The position numbers were made by a program, and so were the translations under genes. A stretch of 7,302 bases of DNA from contig DKTP01000176.1 of NCBI GenBank assembly GCA_002473085.1, positions 1 to 7,302 on the forward strand, in the 5' to 3' direction. Under the pieces are notes generated by a model. The model did not search any database, was not told where the DNA came from, and saw only the letters and a program-made list of their open reading frames with translations. The DNA comes from Anaerolineales bacterium UBA7227 (GTDB lineage: Bacteria; Chloroflexota; Anaerolineae; Anaerolineales; Villigracilaceae). Position 1 is the stretch's first letter, and every line of letters starts with the position of its first letter. This document shows positions 1 through 5,423 of this stretch, one piece after another.

Positions 1-458
1 GGGAAATACGCCCGCGACTCGGAGGCCGTGACCGCGACCCGGTCCGCGAAGCGGGCGACGGCCTTCAGCGCCAGCGCGGGTTCGATGTCGGGAACGTACA
101 GCAGGGTGGGGATGTCCCTCCCCGCCAGCGCCATCGGCCCGGCCAGGTAGCCGCCGGTAAAGAACAGCGCGCTCGGACGGAACTCGCCCAGGATGCGCCG
201 CGAGGCGAAGTAGCCGCGCGCCAGCTTCGACAGGTTGCGAGGCAGGGCGCGCAGTCCCACGCCGTGGACGCCCGCGGCCGGGATGGAGCGGAACGCGACC
301 CCCGCGCGCTTCACGAGGGCCTCTTCCATGCCGCCCTCCCCGCCCACCCACAGGAGTTCCATATTCGAGATCGCAGAGTCACTCTGCAATCGTTCCAGGA
401 CGGCGAGGGCGGGATACACGCCGCCGCCCGTTCCGCCCGCGCAGATCAAGATCCGCAC
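1..458 (-). CDS. murG: MurG, lipid II-forming GlcNAc transferase, N-terminal part (runs off left edge)
   Basis: The first 152 codons of the membrane-associated glycosyltransferase that adds GlcNAc from UDP-GlcNAc to lipid I, giving lipid II on the cytoplasmic face. The fragment covers most of the N-terminal Rossmann domain: the glycine-rich loop AGGTGGG (residues 7-13) followed by VYPALAV, and the second glycine motif TGGYLAGP (101-108), which matches GGYxxGP of MurG. The UDP-GlcNAc-binding C-terminal domain is outside the window. I chose GTG at 458 because GGAGGT at 470-465 lies 6 nt upstream and the protein then begins VRILICAGGTGG, the usual MurG start; an in-frame ATG at 476 would put that Shine-Dalgarno site inside the gene. 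Two usual MurG signatures differ: the His closing the first loop is Gly13, and the HEQN motif is replaced by YVPDIEP (121-127). The gene starts inside the 3' end of ftsW. Identity rests on fold motifs plus operon position. Confidence 0.9.
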   Translation of the reverse strand, partial: MRILICAGGTGGGVYPALAVLERLQSDSAISNMELLWVGGEGGMEEALVKRAGVAFRSIPAAGVHGVGLRALPRNLSKLARGYFASRRILGEFRPSALFFTGGYLAGPMALAGRDIPTLLYVPDIEPALALKAVARFADRVAVTASESRAYF

Positions 459-1632
459 CGAAGGACCTCCATTCATCGTCGCTTCGCGCTGCCGCGCCGC
501 GCTGGCGCGAGACGTTCATCACAATTCCGCACGCGGCCAGCATCATGGTCAGGTTCGAGCCGCCCGCGCTGACAAAAGGCAGGGCGTTGCCCGCGAAGGG
601 CATCAAGCCCACCATCACCGCCATGTTGATCAGCGCCTCCGCGCCGACCCACAGGACCAACCCCGAGGCGAGCAGAGTCCCCAGCATGTCGGGCGCGAGG
701 CGGGCGATCGCCAGGCCGCGCCAAATCAACAGGACGTAGAGTCCCATCAGGAAGACCGAGCCGACCAGCCCCAGTTCCTCGACCACGACGGCGAAGATGC
801 TGTCGGTCGGCGGGACGGGGAGGCCGGTGAATTTGCTGAGCGACTGTCCCAGCCCGCGGCCGAAGACGCCGCCATTGACGATCGCCTCGAACGAGCGCAG
901 GACGTGGTACGAGGCCTGCGTCGGGTCTTTCAAGCCGAGGAGAAAATCGGCGATGCGCTTCTGTCCCGTCGCGCTGACCTGCACCACCAGCCAGCCGACG
1001 AGCAACGTCACAGCCAGCATGATGAGGATCTGTTTCAAGTCGCCGCCCGCGAGGAAGAAGAGCAGGCCGCCCATCAGCAGGACCGTCCCGGCCGCGCTTA
1101 AGTCGGGCTGTAGAAAGATGAGTCCGCCGAAAATTCCGAGGATGACGCTCAGCGGCAAAAAGCCGAGGCTGAAGATGCGCAGCGAAGCGCGCTTGGCGTA
1201 CAGCCAGACCGCCAGGTAAATAATGCTGATGAGTTTCGCCAGTTCAGAGGGCTGCACCGAGCCTTCAAAGTAAGAGCGCTTGGCGCCGAAGCGGATCTCG
1301 TGCATCAACAGAACGCCCGCCAGCATCGCGATGGTGAGCAGCGCGACCGGCGCCGCCAGTTTGCTCCAATGGTGATAGTCGAAACGCGACAGCGCGTAGG
1401 CTCCCGCCGCGCCGAGGCCAAGCCAGAGCAGTTGACGGCCGAACATATAGGTCGGCTCCCGCCCCAGCATGTTCAGCGAAAAATCCCACGACGCCGAAAA
1501 CAGCACGATCAGGCCGAAGACAATCAGCCCGATCAGCGCCAGAAGGAACGGCGCGTCCACGCTGCGGGCCGGCGCGGGGCGGTCGCTTTTCGCGGCCTGG
1601 GCCGGCGTCGTTACGAAAGTTCCAGCGCCCAT
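379..1632 (-). CDS. ftsW: FtsW, SEDS-family septal peptidoglycan glycosyltransferase
   Basis: A 417-residue polytopic membrane protein of the SEDS family, which polymerises lipid II into glycan strands at the division septum together with its class B PBP. A cytoplasmic head of about 25 residues precedes the first of roughly ten membrane segments (first near 27-48). Family motifs are present: VQPSELAKL (126-134), LQPDLSAAGT (174-183), and PPTDSIFAVVVEELG (274-288), whose Asp277 corresponds to the essential Asp of the large extracytoplasmic loop. LPFVSAGGSN (351-360) corresponds to the usual LPFxSYGGSS. The conserved core ends at NVSRQRG (373-379); a 38-residue charged, Arg-rich tail follows and is mostly encoded over the start of murG. 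The ATG overlaps the end of murD by 22 nt and has AAAGG 8 nt upstream (1645-1641). FtsW rather than RodA is inferred from its place between murD and murG. Confidence 0.95.
   Translation of the reverse strand: MGAGTFVTTPAQAAKSDRPAPARSVDAPFLLALIGLIVFGLIVLFSASWDFSLNMLGREPTYMFGRQLLWLGLGAAGAYALSRFDYHHWSKLAAPVALLTIAMLAGVLLMHEIRFGAKRSYFEGSVQPSELAKLISIIYLAVWLYAKRASLRIFSLGFLPLSVILGIFGGLIFLQPDLSAAGTVLLMGGLLFFLAGGDLKQILIMLAVTLLVGWLVVQVSATGQKRIADFLLGLKDPTQASYHVLRSFEAIVNGGVFGRGLGQSLSKFTGLPVPPTDSIFAVVVEELGLVGSVFLMGLYVLLIWRGLAIARLAPDMLGTLLASGLVLWVGAEALINMAVMVGLMPFAGNALPFVSAGGSNLTMMLAACGIVMNVSRQRGAAARSDDEWRSFGADLDLRGRNGRRRVSRPRRPGTIAE
465..470 (-). promoter_or_regulatory. Shine-Dalgarno site that sets the murG start
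   Basis: GGAGGT with a 6-nt spacer to GTG at 458. It lies within the ftsW coding region and just downstream of an in-frame ATG (476), so it argues for the GTG start over the ATG. Ribosomes translating the end of ftsW pass directly over it, so coupling of the two genes is plausible (inference). Confidence 0.7.
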
Positions 1633-3008
1633 CTTTTAAACCTTTCTCCGCGTTCCGCAAAATCGGCGAACTCGTCGAAACTTGTGCCGCCGGGCGAGAG
1701 CAGGACGACGCTGCCCGGCTCCGCCACCTGCGCGGCGCGGTGGATCGCCTCGCGCAGGCCCGCGCAGCGCGTCTGCGTGCGCGTCGCGCCCGACGTTGGG
1801 CCGAGCGCGGCCTCGATGACGCCCGCCGCCTCCCCGAAGAGGATCACATGCTCCACGCGCCGGTGGACGAGGTCTGCCAGGGCCTGCCACGGCAGGTTTT
1901 TGTCGCGCCCGCCGAGCAGAAGCACGATCGGCTCCTCGAACGCGCGGACGGCGGCCATCGTCCGCTCGGGGGCGGTGGCGATCGAGTCGTTATACCAGCG
2001 CGCGCCGTTCCGCTCGCGGACGAATTCCAGGCGGTGCGGCACGCCGCGAAATTCCTCGGCGGCGGTCAACATCGCGTCGAGCGGAAATCCCGCCGCGTGG
2101 CCGACGGCGAACGCCGCCAGCGCGTTGCTTACGTTGTGGTCGCCGCGCAGTTGGATCTTCTCGCGCAGCAGCAGCGGGACGTAGGCGTGACCGTCGCGCA
2201 GGGCGATCAAACCGTCGTCGAGATAGGCGCCGTCGAGTCCCTCTTCGAGCGGATGGAGGCTGAACCCGAACAACTTCCCGCGGACGCGGGCGCGCTGCGC
2301 CCAGCTGCCCGCGTCGTCACGCCCGAGAATGGCGGCGCTGTTTTCCTTTTGAAAATCCAGCAGGCGGACTTTGGCCGCGGCGTAAGCCTCCATCGTGCCG
2401 TGACGGTCGAGATGGTTGGGCGTGATATTAAGGATGGCCGCGATGTCGGTCGAAGCGGTCATCTGCTCGAGTTGGAAACTGGAGATTTCCAGAATGGCGA
2501 GGTCGTTTGGTCTCATCTCATCCACATAGTTGATCAACGGGTCGCCGATGTTGCCGCCGATGAAGACAGACGGCCCGGTCTTCGGTTCGCGGTCTGACGT
2601 CTGATAAGCCTGTTTCGCCATCTCTCCCACGAGCGCGGTGGTCGTCGTCTTGCCTGCCGAGCCGGTGATGCCGATGGTCTTGCAGGGCGCGGCCTCGAGG
2701 AAGATCTGCGTGTCGTTCGAGAAAGGGATGCCGCGCTGGACGGCTTCCCTCACGATGGGCAGCGCAAGCGGGATACCGCCCGACGGGCAGACCAGGTCCA
2801 CGCCGTCGAGCAGTTCGAGCGGATGCCCGCCGAATTTCCATTCGAGGTCCACGTCGCTGAGCGCGGCCTGGACGGCGCGCATGTCGTCGAGCGGACGCAG
2901 GTCGTTCAAGACAACGCGCGCGCCGTGACGCGCCAGCCAGCGCGCCAGGGCTTGTCCCTGCCGCGCCGCGCCGAGGATGAGTACGCGCCTGCCAGTCCAG
3001 TCCGTCAT
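1611..3008 (-). CDS. murD: MurD, UDP-MurNAc-L-alanine:D-glutamate ligase
   Basis: A 465-residue cytoplasmic Mur ligase that adds D-Glu to UDP-MurNAc-L-Ala using ATP. Domain 1 opens with a Rossmann motif RRVLILGAARQG (7-18). The central ATPase domain has the P-loop GITGSAGKTTTT (113-124), LEISSFQLE (173-181), NITPNHLDRHG (194-204) and the lysine that is carbamylated in the family (Lys213 in AYAAAKVRL). Domain 3 has YNDSIATAPERT (339-350), LGGRDKN (365-371) and LLSPGGTSFDEF (436-447); Ser443 and Phe450 align with the D-Glu-binding Ser and Phe of E. coli MurD. NDSIATAP replaces the usual NDSKATN. The ATG at 3008 forms an ATGA overlap with the mraY stop. An upstream in-frame TTG at 3059 would lie deep in mraY and adds a non-conserved leader, so I rejected it. 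No strong Shine-Dalgarno precedes the ATG, so translation is probably coupled to mraY. Confidence 0.97.
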   Translation of the reverse strand: MTDWTGRRVLILGAARQGQALARWLARHGARVVLNDLRPLDDMRAVQAALSDVDLEWKFGGHPLELLDGVDLVCPSGGIPLALPIVREAVQRGIPFSNDTQIFLEAAPCKTIGITGSAGKTTTTALVGEMAKQAYQTSDREPKTGPSVFIGGNIGDPLINYVDEMRPNDLAILEISSFQLEQMTASTDIAAILNITPNHLDRHGTMEAYAAAKVRLLDFQKENSAAILGRDDAGSWAQRARVRGKLFGFSLHPLEEGLDGAYLDDGLIALRDGHAYVPLLLREKIQLRGDHNVSNALAAFAVGHAAGFPLDAMLTAAEEFRGVPHRLEFVRERNGARWYNDSIATAPERTMAAVRAFEEPIVLLLGGRDKNLPWQALADLVHRRVEHVILFGEAAGVIEAALGPTSGATRTQTRCAGLREAIHRAAQVAEPGSVVLLSPGGTSFDEFADFAERGERFKRWALELS

Positions 3009-3997
3009 ACCAGCGCCAACCCAACGCCGACCATCGCGGCCAGCAACCCGATCAGCCAAAACCGCTGAACCACCTGGGTTTCGCTCCAGCCGAGCAATTC
3101 AAAATGCAGGTGGATGGGAGCCATCTTGAAGAAGCGCCGTCCTTTCGTGGAGCGGAAATAGAAAATCTGAATCACAACGCTCACCATCTCGCTAACCGGG
3201 ATGATGGCGATGACCGGCAGGATGGCCCACTGCCCGGTCATCAGCGCGACGACGGCGAGCGTCGCGCCGAGGGCCTGCGAGCCGGTGTCGCCCATGATGA
3301 GCATGGCGGGATGGACGTTGAACCACAAATAGCCGAACAGCGCGCCGACCATGAGGAAGCAGAAGCGCGCCACGTAGGTCTGTCCCTGCATGAGGGCGAT
3401 CCCGCCGTAGGCCACGAACGCGGTGGCGGCGATGAGTCCGGCGAGGCCGTCCAACCCGTCGGTGAAATTGACCGCGTTCGACATTGAGACAATGATGAAG
3501 GCCGCGAAGGGGATGTACCAAAAACCGAGATCGATCTCGATGGGAATCCCGGGAAAATACAAATCTGGAACCTGTAAAAGATATTTCAAAGCCCAGGCCG
3601 TGCCGAGCGCCAGCGCCGCCTGGATGAGGAACTTCGTCCGCGAGCGCATTCCCTCGCCCTTGCGCGGCCCGCGGATGCCCTCCCAGTCGTCCACCGCGCC
3701 CATAATGGCGAAGCCCGCCATCACCGCCAGCGGCAACAGGATCGAACGCCCGATGCCCGGCACCCCCGTCAGACTGGAGGCGTTAAGGAGCAGGGTGAGC
3801 AACATCACCGGCGCGATGAACATCACCCCGCCCATGGTGGGCGTGCCCATCTTCACGGCATGATGTCCCGGCTCCTCCACGCGGATGATCTTGCCGACCT
3901 TGAAATAACGCAGGATACGCAGCAGCGGACTGCCCCAGATGACGGTCATCATAAAGGCCAGCGCGGTCAGGCTGAGCGAGAGGGTCATCTGGTTCAC
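3005..3997 (-). CDS. mraY: MraY, phospho-MurNAc-pentapeptide transferase
   Basis: A 330-residue integral membrane enzyme that transfers phospho-MurNAc-pentapeptide from UDP to undecaprenyl phosphate, making lipid I. It has about ten hydrophobic segments. Family motifs in order: HHAVKMGTPTMGG (45-57), the catalytic-site Asp pair in AVDDW (Asp103-Asp104), SNAVNFTDGLDGLAG (173-187), MGDTGSQALGA (235-245) and MAPIHLHFELLGW (292-304). The last is the loop normally written HHHFE; its middle His is Leu297 here. The start is GTG, in a GTGA overlap with the murF stop, with GGAGG 7 nt upstream. An internal ATG (codon 4) is an alternative but has worse spacing. The length is slightly shorter than the E. 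coli enzyme (about 360 residues), as in many monoderm lineages. The gene sits in its standard dcw place between murF and murD. Confidence 0.97.
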   Translation of the reverse strand: MNQMTLSLSLTALAFMMTVIWGSPLLRILRYFKVGKIIRVEEPGHHAVKMGTPTMGGVMFIAPVMLLTLLLNASSLTGVPGIGRSILLPLAVMAGFAIMGAVDDWEGIRGPRKGEGMRSRTKFLIQAALALGTAWALKYLLQVPDLYFPGIPIEIDLGFWYIPFAAFIIVSMSNAVNFTDGLDGLAGLIAATAFVAYGGIALMQGQTYVARFCFLMVGALFGYLWFNVHPAMLIMGDTGSQALGATLAVVALMTGQWAILPVIAIIPVSEMVSVVIQIFYFRSTKGRRFFKMAPIHLHFELLGWSETQVVQRFWLIGLLAAMVGVGLALV

Positions 3998-5421
3998 GAG
4001 CGGGCCTCCAGCGCGGCCGCGATGCGGTCCATGCGCAATCCGTGCGAACCTTTAATCAACACCGCGTCGTCCTTCGATAAATTTCCGCCCAGCCATTCGA
4101 CGATGGGTTCCAACTCGTCGAACTCGTGGACGTTTTCCCGCTTCATGCCGAACCTGCGGGCGGCCGCGGCGATCATGCGGGCGCGCGTCCCGAGCGTGAG
4201 CAGCACGTCGGCCACGCGCGCGGCGCGCAGGCCGACCATCTCGTGTCCCTGTCTCTCGTAGAGACCGAGTTCGAGCATGTCGCCCAACACGGCAACTTTG
4301 CGGCCGTCCAACTCGTCCAGCAGGTTGAGCGCGGCCAGCATAGACTCGGGCGAGGCGTTGTAAGAATCGTCCAGCAGCAGCGCGCCGCTTTCGCTCCGCA
4401 CCGCCACCAGCCGCAGCTGGGTGTGTTCCTGGCGCAGGCCTTCGAAAATTTCCTGCCAGTTCAACCCTTCCACCAGGCCGGCTGCGGCCGCGCGCAGGGC
4501 GGTATGCACGGAATGGCGCCCGATCAACGGGATGTGCGCGTGCAGCGTCTCGGACTGGTAGTGCAGGCGGAAGCGGATTCCGTCCAGGCCGAGTCCCTGG
4601 ATCTCGTCCGCCCATAAATCGGCCTCGGGCGAGAGACCATAGAAGAACACGCGGGCGCGGGTTTTCTCTTCCATTTTTCGCGCCCAGGGATCGTCGAAAT
4701 TGAGGATGGCCGTCCCGTCTGGGGCGGGCGGAAGCGCCTGCACCAGTTCGGCTTTGCCGAGGAAGATGGCCTCCTGCGACCCGGCGCGCTCCGCGTGGAC
4801 AGTGCCGATATTGGTGACGATGCCGATGGACGGCTGGGCGATGTCGCACAGGAAGGCAATCTCGCCCGGCACATAGAAACCCATCTCTAATACGGCGCGC
4901 TCGTATCCCGACCCAAGCCGCAGGATGGAAAGCGGCAGGCCGATCTCATTGTTTAAGTTGCCCGGGTTCTTCAGCGTGCGGTAACGCATGGACAGCACTT
5001 CGGCCACCAATTCCTTGGTGGAGGATTTGCCCACGCTGCCGGTGATGCCGACGACGCGCAGGTTCAGTCTGCGGCGCCAGAAGCGCGCGATCTGCTGGAG
5101 GGCGCTGAGGCTGCTTTCCACGCGCAGGCAGAGCGGAGGGTCGAAGTCCGCCGAGGCGAGGGACGACTCGGGGAATCCGCCGCGCAGATCGAGAGTCCGC
5201 AACGAGGCGTCGGGCAGGTCGCGCTGGACGAGGGCGTAAGAGGCGCCGCGTTTGAAGGCCGCCTCCACAAAGTCGTGTCCGTCCGCTTTTTCGCCGGGGA
5301 TGGCGACGAAGAGCGAGCCGGGGATGGCCTGGCGCGAGTCGACGGCCGCTTCGGTGATGACTTGCTCCGCGTGCGGTCGGACGTTGACGAGGGCTTCGAG
5401 AATATCGGCCAGGGTGAGCAT
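3994..5421 (-). CDS. murF: MurF, UDP-MurNAc-tripeptide:D-alanyl-D-alanine ligase
   Basis: A 475-residue cytoplasmic Mur ligase that attaches D-Ala-D-Ala to the UDP-MurNAc-tripeptide with ATP. The N-terminal UDP-binding domain carries AAVDSRQAIPGSLFVAIPG (25-43) and HDFVEAAFKRGA (49-60). The central ATPase domain has the P-loop GITGSVGKSSTKEL (125-138), NPGNLNNEIGLPL (152-164), NIGTVHAE (204-211) and Lys223 at the position of the carbamylated lysine. The C-terminal domain has DDSYNASPESM (351-361), VLGDMLELG (378-386) and KGSHGLRMDRI (457-467), the MurF form of KGSRxxxME. A stretch of about 20 residues near 72-95, between the strand VQRDLP and PLCLRVES, looks like an insertion relative to E. 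coli MurF. The ATG follows the ftsI stop by 2 nt; only a weak purine-rich stretch precedes it, so coupling with ftsI is likely. The MurF-specific motifs rule out MurE. Confidence 0.97.
   Translation of the reverse strand: MLTLADILEALVNVRPHAEQVITEAAVDSRQAIPGSLFVAIPGEKADGHDFVEAAFKRGASYALVQRDLPDASLRTLDLRGGFPESSLASADFDPPLCLRVESSLSALQQIARFWRRRLNLRVVGITGSVGKSSTKELVAEVLSMRYRTLKNPGNLNNEIGLPLSILRLGSGYERAVLEMGFYVPGEIAFLCDIAQPSIGIVTNIGTVHAERAGSQEAIFLGKAELVQALPPAPDGTAILNFDDPWARKMEEKTRARVFFYGLSPEADLWADEIQGLGLDGIRFRLHYQSETLHAHIPLIGRHSVHTALRAAAAGLVEGLNWQEIFEGLRQEHTQLRLVAVRSESGALLLDDSYNASPESMLAALNLLDELDGRKVAVLGDMLELGLYERQGHEMVGLRAARVADVLLTLGTRARMIAAAARRFGMKRENVHEFDELEPIVEWLGGNLSKDDAVLIKGSHGLRMDRIAAALEARS
4005..4009 (-). 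promoter_or_regulatory. Shine-Dalgarno site of mraY
   Basis: GGAGG at 4009-4005 with a 7-nt spacer to the GTG start at 3997. It is embedded in the last codons of murF and supports the GTG start over the ATG three codons further in. Confidence 0.7.
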
Positions 5422-5423
5422 GG

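Noticed and set aside
105..125. Possible frameshift in murG near the LAG/RDIP segment
   Set aside because: On a careful second reading the bases give an uninterrupted frame, GPMALAGRDIPTLLY; the first impression was a copying slip in the complement.
235..2597. Long plus-strand open frames (235-1101, 1300-2184, 1740-2597, each about 285-295 codons) antisense to murG, ftsW and murD
   Set aside because: They are rich in Arg, Gln, Asp and His, lack any family motif, and lie opposite well-conserved genes. GC-biased third positions of the real genes remove stop codons on the other strand.
3009..3059. Longer murD start (TTG at 3059)
   Set aside because: The extra 17 residues are encoded inside mraY, are not MurD-like, and the ATG at 3008 has the ATGA coupling seen elsewhere in the operon.
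5422..5423. Transcription terminator or promoter between ftsI and murF
   Set aside because: Only 2 nt separate the genes and I saw no hairpin with a T-run or -35/-10 pair around the junction.
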